Assembly: GCA_941918925.1 (NCBI GenBank)
Contig: OW799233.1
Span: 71,947,578 to 72,011,577, forward strand
Direction: 5' to 3'
Length of the DNA: 64,000 bases
Source: Phyto melanocephala
Lineage: Eukaryota > Arthropoda > Insecta > Diptera > Rhinophoridae
Shown: piece after piece, positions 45,241 to 58,300 of the stretch
Layout: each line of letters starts with the position of its first letter
Numbering within the stretch: position 1 is the first letter of the stretch
Made by a program: the position numbers and the translations under genes
Notes under the pieces: generated by a model
What the model was told of the DNA's origin: nothing
Databases searched by the model: none
Seen by the model: the letters and a program-made list of their open reading frames with translations, nothing else

Positions 45241-45780
45241 TTTATTTCTTGTTGTGGTATTACACGATAATGCACGATGTGAACTTTGAGTGTTCACGCT
45301 GCCACCGATGATCCACCCGAGAGTTGTGTTAATGAGACACGGTAATCCATTTCCGAGAGAAATTTTGCCATCAAAAAGTAACTCAAAGAAAATCTCAGAA
45401 CTAATTCAAATATCAATATGTTGAGCTATGTGAAATTGTGGGTCTGCTAGTTCAATGCCATTAGGAATGTTCCAATTGGCTGCCTTAATATGTTCAGCTG
45501 GATGTTGAGACGAAATTGATTTTGTAACCAAAAAACATGTTGTCCATTCAAACTCAGAAACACGAGACTTAATAGTAGCTTGTGCCATATATTTCATCTG
45601 GGTTAAAATGTCAGAAACGCCCGAAATTTCTTGAAACGATTTGTTTTGTTTCAAACGAAGACGATTTACAGCTTCTTGCGTGATAAGGTTAACTTCTGAG
45701 CAAGAGTCTAATAAGGTCCGAAGAGGTTGCAGACAACCAAACGAATCATTACGAAAACTATAGCTGTTGGAAGCAAATAG
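45241..45780 (-). pseudogene. BEL/Pao protease region (element 2)
   Basis: The minus strand has LLDSCSEVNLITQEAV near 45665-45710 (active-site-like D-S with the usual Gly replaced by Cys), then in frame 45654-45406 NKSFQEISGVSDI and HIKAANWNIPNGIELADPQF, and beyond a stop DGKISLGNGLPCL. This is the protease and following conserved region of BEL pol. A frameshift near 45750 separates it from gag. Confidence 0.75.
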
Positions 45781-47219
45781 ATGCGACGACTACGTGTGAA
45801 AAATGACGAAAATTTTGTAAGATGAGTAGTAGAAGGATTAGGTTGTGTTGGCAACACTGATTGTTGTGACGACGAAAACTTAGGTTGAAAAGATGGAGGA
45901 TATGGTTGTTGAAAAGATGAATTCAGCGATGAATTCAGATGTTGCAGCGAAGACTTTAAAGGCAAATGCTTTTGAAGCGATGAGTTGGAAGAAGTACTTG
46001 TATTACTTGTTGATTTAAATTGTGAATTGTGTAAAGATGTGTGGCGCGAAATCCGAAAAGTGCGACAACGAGATTTTGATTGGCATTGAGAAACTAAATG
46101 ACCTTTTCTAAGGCAATTTATGCAAAGCTTTGAACTTTTAACGAAATCGAAGCGACGAGCTATAGGTAACGAAAAATAGCTAGAGCAGCTTCCAATAAAA
46201 AGATCTTTTGATTTGCAATATTCACAAAGTGTACTTGAAACTACGAAAGATGACCCTGTAGGTTTTGATATTTGCTTGGAGTGTGTTTCTGTAGAACGAC
46301 TTTCTAGAAACTGGCAACGACGACTTAGAATTGAGTGGCACTGGTCCCATGATGGTAGGGATTTAAAATCTTGTTTTTCATCATAGACTTTTTTTGACTC
46401 TCCATCAATTTTCGACAAAACAATATGAATGATGATTGCATTCATGACATCAAGTTCAGAACCCAAAGAGAGCAATGAACTACGAAGAGCCGAAACATTA
46501 TCAATAATTGCGCGCAATGAAATAAAGTTCGGTTTACTTATAGGTGTTATTGAAAATAATGAATTGATATGATCGATAAAAATTAATGATTTGTTATCAT
46601 ATCTTTCGATTATGCTATCTAAAGCCTTTTGGTAGTTTGACTCGATAACTTGAAACGGTTCTATGACTGCTAGTGCTTGGCCAGATAAACAGTTAAGTAA
46701 ATAAAAATTGTCAATTGTAGGTATGCTTGATTCATTGTGAGCCAAAGTATTAAATGTACTTAAAAAACGAGAAAACTCCACATACTTCCCATCGAATTTG
46801 GGTAATTTAATTTGTGGCAAACGATTTTGAAGCGACATTAATGGTTGAGTTATATTTAAAAAGCTTTGCTCAATATCACTAGAACTACGTTTGTTATTCA
46901 TAAAACTTACTTAAGGAGCCTTGGCAGACATAAAAAGTTCTTCAATGTCTGATCGACTGGTATCAAACTCATCTAACTTCTCAATTTGTGATTGAATATG
47001 ACTGATTTGTTTAAAATACGATTCGAGGATTTGAAGTCTGCATTCAAGAATTGTGTAATCTGATGAACTACCATCTTTTTCTATTTTAGTTTTCATTTGG
47101 GTGATGTTTCGTTTCATTGTTGCTCGTTGTTGTTTTAAAGAAGAAAGCATGTTGGCTCCAGTATCGGCGTTCATACCGTCAGTTTTATCAGTACTCAATT
47201 TGCAATAAAAATTTGACAA
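45708..47219 (-). pseudogene. BEL/Pao gag (element 2), one in-frame stop
   Basis: Frames 47219-46911 (102 codons) and 46901-45708 (397 codons) are in the same phase, parted by one TAA near 46911. The N-terminal piece is helical with coiled-coil-like spacing (LKQQRATMKRNITQMKTKIE). The second has the gag core (IKLPKFDGKYVEFSRFLSTF; FYLLNCLSGQALAVIEPF), a Cys pair CEYCKSKD, then a zinc knuckle CINCLRKGHLVSQC (C-x2-C-x4-H-x4-C), and ends in a Ser/Gln-rich tail. The best-preserved part of this element. Confidence 0.85.
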
Positions 47220-47547
47220 ATGTTTCCTAAGGTGGGCTAAAGCTGGATTAAAGTTGATTTAATTTTAATTAAAGTTGTTTGAAGTTGATTTTAATTCCTT
47301 AAATTTCCATTAAAGTTGATAAAATTCGATAACAATCCATTAAATTTCAAAATACTTTAATTTACAACGAAAGTACCATACGTTGCTAAACAGTACCAAA
47401 TGTGTTTCAGGTGGGCCAACACTGATGACAAGTGCCAACACTAGTTGTTTAATTCATGTACCAACAAAAAATGTATGCTTGTGAATATGTTCGTATGTAT
47501 GTACATACAATGTACCAAAAAGACAAAATTATTATGAGTGCAGACAA
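47220..47547 (-). other. 5' leader of BEL element 2
   Basis: About 330 bp between gag and the foldback insertion, with repeated TAAAGTTGATT-like words near 47240-47330. No gene. No clear primer-binding site was found here or in the 35 bp beyond the foldback (49921-49956). Confidence 0.45.
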
Positions 47548-49920
47548 TCTATATATATAAAAGAGTAACGTGACTGACTGACTGACTGACTGATTCATCA
47601 TCGCATAGCCCAAACGCTAAGAGCTAGAGACATGAAATTTGGACAATCGGTTCCTCTTTCGATGTATAGCTTCACTAAGAAGGGATTTTCGGAAATTCGT
47701 ACTTTAAGGGGGTAAAAAAGGGTAAAAACGGGTAAAATCGGTAATCTTATATCTGCTAAACTAAAAATGATACAAATTAAATTGAAAAAGTATTGTAATT
47801 TGCACAAAAAATAAGCTGACAGGTGTCTGGCCTTTTTTGGAATTTTCAACCCCTCAGGGGAAAAAACGGGTAAAAACTATAATTTGGTACTTTTTTGGTA
47901 CCCTATGTAACTTCCAAACGCATAAAGCTAGGAAAAAAATTTAAACTGCATTAAGTAATCCGCGAAAAATTATTAATAAGAATTTGGCACTTTTTTCAAA
48001 TTCATATGTATAAGGGGTAAAAATTTTCCCTTTTTTTTTGGTACTTTTTTTAAAATAAACTTTTCTTATATTATTCAATGGGACAAAATTTGACAATTAT
48101 TATTTCCTAATAGAATATGGACAACTATTTAGGTGAAATTTTTGGAAACTTTTCGGGGGACAAAAAAGGTACCAAAAGGGGAAAATTCCGGAAAATGTAT
48201 GTAATTCCTAATTAGACGGTCAATTTTCACAAAATTTTTAATTGGGATTTCACTAGACATAAAAAATTATGTAATTTAGTAAAAATTGAAACACATTCAT
48301 AACAGGGTAGAAAAGGGAATAATCGAGAAGAGTTTGGTACTTTTTCGAACATAATTACTTTTATGCAAAAAAGAGTAGATTTACTGACTTTAAATCATGT
48401 CTATTAAAATATTTTGTTACATAGATATTTGAACATTTTAAACTTGGAATTTGGAACTTGGACCAAAAATGTACTTTTTCGCTTTTCTATGGTACTTTTT
48501 GTATTTTCTACGTTTATAAAGGTAGAATTGTAAAATAAAGGACTATTGATTCCAGGTAAGACTAAAAATGTTATGGGTGACCAAAAAGGTACTTTTTTGA
48601 ATTTTTATGGTACTTTTTATATATTCTACGTTTGCGAAGCTAGAATTTTAAAATTAGTGGCTATTGATACAAGGTGAGACCGAAAATATTATGGTCGACC
48701 AAAAAGGTACTTTTTTGAATTTTTGTGGTACTTTTGGGTTTTTTCTACGTTTATGAAGGTAGGATTGTACAATCAAGGACTATTGATTCCAGGTGAGACT
48801 AAAAATGTTATGGGCGACCAAAAAGGTACTTTTTTGAATTTTTGTGGTACTTTTGGGTTTTTTCTACGTTTATGAAGGTAGGATTGTACAATCAAGGACT
48901 ATTGATTCCAGGTGAGACTACCTTCATAAACGTAGAAAATACAAAAAGTACCATAAAAATTTAAAAAAGTACCATCTTGGTCGCCCATAACACTTTCAGT
49001 TTCACCTGGAATCAAAAGTCCTTCATTGTACAATCCCACCTTCATAAACGTAGAAAAAACGTAACAATCAAAAAAGTACTTTTTTGATTAAAGTCAGTAA
49101 ATCTACTCTTTTTTGCATAAAAGTAATTATGTTCTAAAAAGTACCAAACTCTTCCCGATTTTTCCCCTTTCTACCCTGTTATGAATGTGTTTAAATTTTT
49201 ACTAAATTACATAATTTTTTATGTCTAGTGAAATCCCAATTAAAAATTTTGTGAAAATTGGCCGTCTAATTAGGAATAACATAAATTTTCCGGAATTTTC
49301 CCCTTTTTAGTACCTTTTTTGTCCCCAAAAAAGTTTCCAAAAATTTCACCTAAATAGTTGTCCATATTCTATTAGGAAATAATAATTGTCAAATTTTGTC
49401 CCATTGAATAATATAAGAAAAGTTTATTTCAAAAAAAGTACCAAAAAAAGGGACAATTTTTACCCCTTATGTATATGAATTTGACAAAAGTGCCGAATTC
49501 CTATTAATATTTTTTCGCGGATAATTTAATACAGTTTAAATTTTTTTCCTAGCTTTATGCGTTTGGAAGTTACATATGGTACCAAAAAAGTACCAAATTA
49601 TAGTTTTTACCCGTTTTTTCCCCTTAGTGGTTGAAAATTCCAAAAAACGCCAGACACCTGTCAGCTTATTTTTTGTGCAAATTACAATACTTTTTCAATT
49701 TAATTTGTATCATTTTTAGTTTAGCCGATATAAGATTACCGATTTTGCCCGTTTTTACACTTTTTTACCCCCTTAAAGTACGAATTTCCAAAAATCCCTT
49801 CTTAGTGGAGCTATACATCGAAAGAGGAACCGATTGTCCAAATTTCATGTCTCTAGCTCTTAGCGTTTGGGCTGTGCGATGATGAATCAGTCAGTCAGTC
49901 ACGTTACTCTTTTATATGTA
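47548..49920. mobile_element. Foldback element with Helitron-like 5' end
   Basis: Two inverted arms (about 47553-48920 and 48921-49916) share about 1 kb: TATATAAAAGAGTAACGTGACTGACTGACTG on the left, its complement on the right, and mirrored 83-codon frames at 47598-47849 and 49631-49882 that differ at a few residues. The left end A|TCTATATATATAAAAGAG matches the start of the Helitron-like element at 14462 (TCTATATCTATAAAAGTG). The left arm has about 3.7 tandem units of ~119 bp near the centre (CTACGTTTAT at 48508, 48628, 48746, 48866); the right arm has two. No transposase. The mirrored frames are unlikely to be genes. Confidence 0.75.
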
Positions 49921-49956
49921 TATGTACATATGTATATATGTAGATGAATATGGCAG

Positions 49957-50170
49957 TAAGAATGTTAAAGGAATGCAAAGAATGCAATCCCGTTATTATT
50001 TTATGTATTTATTTTGAGTATGTACATTTGAATAAAAAACAAATGTATGTATGTATATAATATAAACGAAAAGAGCAACATGAGATTTAAAGGAGTTAAA
50101 TCATTGAAAGTTAGAGTTACAAAATATTTAGTTAATAATAATAAATTTCAATTAGTATTTTGACTGAACA
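49957..50170 (-). mobile_element. BEL element 2, 5' LTR
   Basis: Direct repeat of 43516-43724, with a 9-bp AAAGAATGC tandem duplication. On the minus strand it starts TGTTCAGTC at 50170. Small differences between the two LTRs indicate an old insertion. Confidence 0.8.
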
Positions 50171-50392
50171 GTGAGTACAACGCTGTTACATATTATATTT
50201 AAATACACATATATTTTCTTAAACCTTTTTTATGCTAGTTTGTTTTTTAATAACAACGTTTAAAATTTATTTTAAGTCAATCGTAATAAGATTATTTTCA
50301 CTATATTTCTCCTAGGTAAGCTAGGTAAATGCATGCATGAATAGGGGACATCCGCTGAGTGTTGTATATTAAAAAAAAACAATGAATCAACA
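50171..50392 (+). mobile_element. Probable copia LTR
   Basis: TGTTACATATTATATTT starts at about 50184 and the stretch ends AATCAACA just before the primer site at 50393. No second LTR in the window to confirm the borders. Confidence 0.45.
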
Positions 50393-50402
50393 GGTTATGG
50401 GC
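50393..50402 (+). other. Copia-type primer-binding site
   Basis: GGTTATGGGC after ...AACA matches the primer site of copia elements, which pair with the anticodon-stem region of initiator tRNA-Met. Ten bases, so supported mainly by the gag that follows. Confidence 0.6.
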
Positions 50403-50474
50403 TAAGGAGAGCTTAATTAAAATAAAATATATTGTGAATACTAAGGTTAGAAGATAAAGAAGAAAAAATTAGTT

Positions 50475-50945
50475 CTTTAATGTACAGTATTGACAAATTA
50501 AATGAGACAAATTATGACTCATGGAGTCTGCAAATAAAAGCAGTCTTAATACACCAAAATTGTGGTCAAACCTACAGCAGAGGATGAAATTGCCGTATGA
50601 ATAAGGAAAGATGAAAAGGCCAAATCAACTATTATTTCAAAAATTACAGCACTGAAAATTTCATGTATCAAGATTGCCCTACTGCAAAAGATGAATGGAT
50701 CACTATACGTGACCTAAATTACAATTATTTATACCGACCTAAAGGCTGTGTAAGGAAACTATCGCTCTTCAAACAATTATTCAACATGAAAATGACTGAA
50801 ACAGATTATGTTCAAAAATATGTCTGTAATTTAACGTAAGTTGTGAAAAGCTAGCCGAAGCTGGTATCGAGCTGCCAGATGAAGTATTTTCAATAAGTGT
50901 ACCTAAATTCATCTACCTAAATTTATCCACCACCTGGATGACTAT
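50475..50945 (+). pseudogene. Copia gag fragment
   Basis: Reads YSIDKLNETNYDSWSLQIKA then VLIHQN at the N-terminus, and after frame breaks AKDEWITIRDLNYNYLYRP, LFKQLFNMKMTETDYVQKYV, the standard copia gag order (N-terminal Leu/Asn-Tyr-x-x-W box, then the UBN2-like region). Stops and shifts make it dead. It ends near 50945, where sequence unrelated to copia starts. Confidence 0.8.
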
Positions 50946-50968
50946 CTTGCAGCGATGTGGTGGCTTAA

Positions 50969-52186
50969 GTGTCAACTGTGGATCTATCTTGGGGCTTGAC
51001 TGCTAATAGTTGGGCCATTACAGCTCCTCTATGGACAGTCATTCTATCAAGATATATTACTAATAATCCGATAATTCTATGTCAACAAGTGACGTACACC
51101 CAAATCACCAGCAACCCTGGCTTACATTTCGAAAATATTGTCCAAGTTAAACCTGTCATCGCTGAATGGAAGCTCCTTATTTATTTTGAACTGACACCGT
51201 TCTATAACGAATTAGAGCTTTTAATAAACGGTACATCTGCGTTGAAAAGGGCCTGCGATTTCTCATCCCTTAATCATCAATGCAACGGACTTTTATCCCA
51301 TTTTCAAGTTATCAGGAATGAAATGGAGCACGGTTTGGAAAACTTTATAAAAAGAAAGCGACGAGGAGCAATAGACATCGTTGGAAATATAGCAAGCTCC
51401 TTGTTTGGCGTTCTAGACTCCAAATATGCAGCAGAAATGACCGATACTATAAATAGTATAAAAGCCAACGAAGCCCATTTGCAGAGCCTTCTGCGGAATC
51501 AAACATCGTTTCTCGACTCAACCCTCAATCTAATGAAGAAGTCTGACCAACGCACTCAAGATAACTTCGAAAAAATGAACGACAAAATAAACAAACTACT
51601 CTACCTCACAACCAATGACAGCTACCATCGATCGGAAGTAATTTTATCACTGAGTGTCCAGTTACTTACAATTACTAATAACTTGCAAAAAATGCACACA
51701 GCGATGATCACGTTGTTAGCGGATACTTATCATGGTCGAATTAGTCCGGTTCTACTGACCCCACAACAACTTTCGAAGGAAGTTGATAACATAAAGGCAA
51801 ACCTTCCCACAGATCTAACACTACCAGTTGCAGACATTATTCATTTATATGGTGTAGTCACCGCTCGCGCAGCAATCTCAACTCAGCACATAATTTGCAC
51901 CTTGTTCATCCCTCTAGCCCATCAAGAGCAATTTGACCTCTTTTATATAACTCCAGTACCACAGCTAATGAACAACTCGTTAGTGGCTATCATACCAACC
52001 ACTAAAATGATGGCTCTCAATGCTCATCGTGATGAATATTTCCCTCTAGATGATTCGAAGCTAAGTACCTGCAATAAACTTGAGCATAACACTTTCTTAT
52101 GCCCACACATTCAAGCTGCATATCATAAAGGCTCTCCAACTTGTCGCTGTGAGATACATTTATTCAACAATGAATCCGACTTGTAA
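50969..52186 (+). pseudogene. Envelope-like (F-type) ORF, C-terminally truncated
   Basis: An open frame of 405 codons resembling envelope fusion proteins of insect LTR elements. Seen: possible hydrophobic leader within residues 10-38, an ectodomain start (NPGLHFENIVQVKP), a Cys-containing region (about residues 93-108), a dibasic cleavage-like site FIKRKRRGAIDIVGNIAS near 125-142 with a hydrophobic segment after it, a long helical region (about 155-230) and a Cys-rich end (370-395). No transmembrane segment: the frame runs into the LTR inserted at 52182, whose TAA supplies the stop. Related to the broken env at 11229. Upstream is copia gag, which normally has no env, so the parent element is unclear. 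No sign it is expressed. Confidence 0.65.
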
Positions 52187-54950
52187 TGGACCTGTGTGTA
52201 TTCTATCCTAAGCAAGTTTTGATTTTCAAAACTAAACCCTCAGGAAACTATCGATGATTTTCATTCGGAGATGTAGAGACTATCGGGAGCCATTTATGCC
52301 GCTAGCTAGCAGTCGGGAGGGGGGTTGTTGTCTCTATTAAGCTCTATGGTTGATAGCTACAGGCACCACATAAATAATTGTTATAGACTCCCTTACTAGA
52401 TAAAAAAAATGAACTAAAATGTTGAGTTACAAAATAAACGATGTTAATTTTACCCCCATATATGTACTATCAACACGTAAACTGAAAAACTATGGTCATT
52501 TATATTCCAAACTTGTGTACAAACTCATTTCCCAGATGGTACTGGAAGAGCGCCTCTAATGATCCTATGGCGTAAAATATGGTGTTTATTAGGATCCCTC
52601 TTCATACTATTCTGAACCGATCACATTATGTAAGAAATGATAATATTTTTAAAGTTCCATAATACCAATAATGTATTTATTCACAATTTCAATAAAAAAT
52701 AATAATCTTCATGAATCTTATAACTATACATTTTAAATATATTAATTCTCAATACAAATTTATTTTAAAAGAATTATTTCTACCAAAATTTCAATATATT
52801 GTTTGTCTTATATTATATAATAAAAAAACTACTTGCAGTTATTTGCATGCGTATTACCTATAGTAGAGTGTAATTAAATTCAAATAATTTGTACAATATA
52901 TATATACCAACAAAGGTAAACAAAATTTATCCAAGAAGAAGAGAAAAAAAATCTTTACTTTACCATAGCATTATTTATAAAATTCTTACAACAAAAAATA
53001 TTCAATGATTGTAATCGAGAGAAGAAGAAGCAAACCAACAAAAAAATATTAAAGATACCAAAAAAAATTGTCTCATTCAATAGTGGATCATATTATGAAT
53101 GAGCGTAGTAGAATGAAATCTAAAAATAGATCTGCAATATTTTTGAAGAAAATAAATAAGCAGACATAAAAAAACAGACCAAAAAAGCTTATATATACAT
53201 ATAAGTATATGTGTATATATATATTTACATATGTTTGTTGATTTGTCTTTTGTAAAAGAACAGACATCCCTTTTAAATCAGGGCTTAATAATAAATAATT
53301 GAAGAAATAATGTTATGGTAAATATAAAATTTTTCCCTTAGCTTAACGTTAATTAATTTTTAAAGGGATATGAAGAATTTCAAAAAAAAAGGAATATATG
53401 TAATTTAACTTATATAATTTATATACCAATTGCGAAACAAAAAAAATGTATTATGGACTCACCCAAAAATTAAACAATTCTGCAACCGTAGAATGATGAG
53501 GCCTCGTCAAACTGCTGCGGGCTGCCGACTGTAGGGTATTGAAAGACTTGATTTCTGCTTTGCAATTGTACATACAGCTAATCATATCACCACTTATTAA
53601 ACACTAATTATGTATATATAGGTATAAAGTTTTAATAAATAGCTAGGAAATAATTATATCATTTTTGCAAAATAATTCTTTGAGTTACAATTTGCATTTT
53701 ACTTTTGGGAAACAAAATTTTTGTTAAATTTTAAGTTACGAACCCTTGATTATTTTGTCTTTTTAAATTAACATTTTAACCGAAAGTAGGTACAAAATAT
53801 GTAAGCAATTTAATATTATTTTAACAATTTTAACATTATTTACGTGAAGGAAAAAATGCAGCACTAGTATCTAGTACACTTTTTCCTTTGGGTTGGAATT
53901 AACCACTTAGGCCAAAGCCAGGTGGCTTACCCCTCACTTTACGAATTGAACTTATTCCACAACCTGATTCTCAAAGAATTATTTGATGTACAAACTTGAA
54001 TAAACTAATAGTTTCTTAAAACACTTTGAATGTGGCTCCAACGTCCACACAGCGTTCACAACAAAGTTATCCGGTGGAGTAGTTTCGGACACTTCCTCAC
54101 AAATTTGACACTGAGACTTAGAATTTTTTGTGCAATTTTCTCCACAGTTATTTGCGTCACAATTAGGTTGATTTCTGATCTAGCTGCACTGAATTATTGA
54201 TATGGTACCAAATTTTTTGTTTTGTCTCTTTTTCTGTCTTTTTCTTGATGTCAAATTTTAGTTTGCTAGCTTTAACACGAGGCAAATAAATTGTGTTTTG
54301 CAGTGGACTTTCACCTTTATGCTTATTTCTTTTTTCTCAACTACACGAATCAATTATCTGCCAAGCTGCTTGTTGAAATTATGACAAAAACGGATACAGT
54401 GGTGGGTCTAGAATTAACTCCACCACTTTTTATATTTGACAACAATGAGCTCTTCGTAGCAATTTTTACCAACATAAATATTTCAAACCCATTAAATTAA
54501 TTATATGAAGTATATAATTTTAGTGATTTCCACCAATTATATAAATGGATTCGTTTAAAATGTTTAATGTTGAAAAAAAAAATATTTTATTCAACACGAA
54601 GTTGGTCCTATAGAAAAAAAAATTTTCTACTTTAAAAAAATTTAAAGGAAAATATAACTAAATAATTTAATAATTTACCTTTAAGCGGCAATATTTTTTC
54701 ATGAAAAGATTACACTTTGGTTAACGATGAGATGTAAAGACTTTACTTTGGTTTATAAGTAGATGAAGGCACTTCTATTCTGGCGGAAGGTTAGATGAAA
54801 AAGAACTTTTAATCGCCATTATAAAACTAAAGAAGCCCTAATCCGCGTGCATATCTTCGTTAAGTTACAAGATAAATAGACAGCACTTTACAAAAATGGG
54901 TTTAAACAACAATGCGTCATCATGCGTCGACCTGCGTTTCGTTACGATCT
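52182..54950 (-). mobile_element. Gypsy element 2, 3' LTR (at least 2.77 kb)
   Basis: TGTAATGGACCTGTGTG (52182) to about 54950 repeats at 61233-64000 in the same orientation with only scattered differences and one 14-bp indel (after GCGCCTCTAA, 52560). The outer end on the minus strand is ...CCATTACA. The inner end lies between 54950 and 55344 and cannot be fixed because the second LTR runs off the window. Frames of 69 codons inside it (54291, 63355) are chance. Very long for an LTR. Confidence 0.85.
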
Positions 54951-55344
54951 TTTGCATTAACCGGTTATTAAATATTTTGACATAAGTCAGAAGGTAGAAT
55001 ATTTTCATGACTTTTTAAACAACTATTTTTTCTGTCACATTGATATATGGTATGTAGCAAATTGAAGTGTATATGGTATTTTTTCTAACGAAACTTCACA
55101 AAAATATAAGTACAACAGTTGGTCAACAATGCATGTACTCACACTTACGTTAGGTAGGTAAATCAATTAAATTTACATAAATAAAATTTCAGTAGGATCA
55201 CAATTTGAAATATGGTATCAATCAAAGAAACAAATAAATTATTTCGTTGAAATTTTAAATAATAAAAAACTTATCAAGATCGCTCACTACAAACCACATA
55301 ATACTGGTTTAATAAACAACAGTATTTTGGGGAAATAAATTTTG
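54951..55344 (-). other. LTR inner end and 3' untranslated region of gypsy element 2
   Basis: AT-rich, no gene. It should contain the polypurine tract and the LTR start on the minus strand. The best purine run I see is GACAGAAAAAATAG near 55023-55037, not convincing. Confidence 0.4.
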
Positions 55345-58300
55345 TTAAGGTCGAATGTCTTTGGCATGGTAGGTGCCTAATATTTTTCCTTCGGTATCCT
55401 GTAATACGTAATAATTATTTCCTACTTTCTCTTTGATTATAGATTTTAAAAATAATGGGGCCAATTTGGCTGTAAATTTCCTTTCAAAATTACTTTGTGC
55501 AAAATTGCGTCTATATACTTCCTGGCCAACTTTGAATGAAATTGGTCTTGAGCGCAAGTTATACTGTGTTTTATTTGTTTCATAGGCCTTGGCAATATGG
55601 TGTTTCAAATCTTTTCTAATAAGATAAAGTTCATCGTCTCTATTTAGCTTTAAATGTGGCTCCTCACCCATTTGAAGATTTTTCAATAACGAATATGAGT
55701 TGCCATGAGTAATCATGTCAAAACCAAAAACGGCATGGTATGGAGAACATTGAATTGTCTGGTGTAACGAATTTCTGAGTGCACAGCTTATGGCGCTAAG
55801 ATTTTGATCCCATAACGTTTGATCTTTCTTTAAATATGATCGAATTCCAGCTAATATAGAACGATTTACTCTCTCCGAAGCATTAGACTGGGGAGAGTAA
55901 ATAGCAGTGTACTTGTGTGTAATGCCTAACGACGTAAGAAATGCATTGAACTCATTTGCTTTAAATTGAGATCCGTTATCACTTAACAGAATTTCTGGGA
56001 CACCAAAAATATGAAATATATTTTCTAACATTAATTTCTGTATAATAGCAGAAGTAAACTTTTTCAATGGAAAAAGCCAATGGAATTTAGTCATATGGTC
56101 CAAGACAATTAATAAACCTATGTGTCCCTGTTTGCTACGTGGATATGGTCCTAAAAGGTCAACATACATCAGTTGAAATGGCCTCGAAGTTTTAGTGAGC
56201 TTACCCATCTCGGGTTTTGTAATAAAATTAGGTGCCTTAGTAGTTTTACAGGTTTCACATGAGCGAATGTATTCTCGTACGTCTCGAACCAAACCTGGCC
56301 AAAAGAAGTGACGTCTAATGAGTTCTAGCGTTTTAGCAATACCACCATGGGCGGCTGTGGGGATATCATGTGATCTTTGAATAATAGGTTGCCTTAATTT
56401 ATAGGGTACCCAGAGTTTCCAACAATTGTTTTCTTTCCCAATATTACCATCATAGTGTTCGGTGCGAATATAAACGAAATTATCGATAATTTTCATATCA
56501 GGGTATTTAGAAATGTTTTCGTTAATTTTAGCTATTAATTCTTTGTAATCGTTGTCAGAAAAATGAGGTGAAGTTAAATCTATTTCTGGAACAGAAAATT
56601 CTATGCTATAGATTTCATCACCTGGTATTCTAGAAAGGGCATCAGAAACGATGTTCTCCTTGCCTTTTCTATGTGAAATTGAGAATTTAAAGCCTTGTAA
56701 TTTAAAAACCCAACGGGCAAGTCTACCTGACAAATCAGGCTGTCTCAATAACCAAACAAGCGACGAGTGATCAGTAATAACTTCAAAATCTTGTAATTCA
56801 AGATAACATCGGAATTTCCTTATAGCTTCAACGGCCGCCAAGCATTCCCGCTCTGTGACGCTATAGTTGCGTTGTGCGCTATTTAATTTTCGCGACATGA
56901 ATGCTATAGGACGTTCATTATTCTCTTCATCCAGTTGAACTAAAACAGCTCCGATGCCTACATCACTAGCATCGCAGTGTAAGTAAAATTTTTTCTCAAA
57001 ATTTGGATTTATTAACACAGGCGCTGAAGTTAAACGTTCCTTTATTCGTTCGAATGCCATTTGTGCCTCCGTTGTCCAACAAAATTTTCTTTTCGTAGTC
57101 AATACCTCAGTGATAGGATGTACAATCGTAGAAAAATTGGAAATAAATCGGCGGTACCAGCCAGCTAAACCGAGAAAACCGCGGACTTGTTTTATGTTTT
57201 TAGGCACTGGCCAGTTTCTTATTGAAATAACTTTTTCCGGGTCAGTTTTTATACCACCATTACCTATAATGTATCCTAGGTAATTAACTTCGGTCACACA
57301 GAATTTAGATTTAGCAATGTTAAGGGTAAGATTGGCATTTCTGAATGCATCTGCAATTCTAACTAATATTGACAAGTGTGTAGAAAAATTTTCAGATACT
57401 ATTATTAGATCGTCCAAATAGCCAAATACGCAGTGTCGCAAATCTGCAGGTATTAACTGATCCATCAGGCGACACATAGTAGATGGAGCGTTGCAGAGAC
57501 CAAAAGGCATGACAACAAATTGATATAAGGGGCGGCCGGGGACCGTAAATGCAGTTAATGGCCTGGAATCTTCTGATAACGCAATCTGCCAGTAAGCATC
57601 TTTCAGATCCAGTTTAGTTATTATGTTTGCCTTCGGCAGCCTTGAAAATATACCCTCGATATTCGGTAGGGGATACGCGTCTTTCACTGTAGCTTGATTT
57701 ACTTTTCGTGCATCAAGACACAAGCGAATTTTGTTTGGTTTAACGACCAATCTCATAGGCGAGCTCCAGGGTGAGTTTGACGGTTCGATAACTCCTAGAG
57801 CAAGCATTCTGTCAATTTCCTGAAACATAAGTTTCTCCACTGCAGGAGACACAGGGTAGAAACGCTGTTTCACAGGAGCACTATTGCCGACGTCAATTTC
57901 GTGTTCTATAAGACTTGTTCGACCTAATCCCTTTTCCTCGAAATTTGGGAAGAGTTGAATAACAGTAGACAACTGTTGTTGTTGATCTATATTAAGCGGA
58001 TATTCGATATCTGCAGTCAAATTATCTGATCTTCCATTAACATCACTTAAAACGTCAGATTTTAAAACAGATAATTCTGAAAAGGTTTCTGAAACATTTT
58101 CATTTGTTGATGTAACAACGATATCTCCAAATACTTTAGGAGCTAAGTTAAATGATTGCCAAAAATCTAGTCCTAGAATTAATCGTTGGCTAATTGATGG
58201 TACTAATAAAATTTTTAGTATTTTCCTCTTGTCTTTAAAGAAAACCTCTACGTTTAGATAGCCAATAACTCTCTGAGGATTGCCATCTGCAGTTTTTACA

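Noticed and set aside
47598..49882. Mirrored 83-codon frames as a conserved small protein
   Set aside because: They are the two arms of a foldback and owe their similarity to that. No start context or family.
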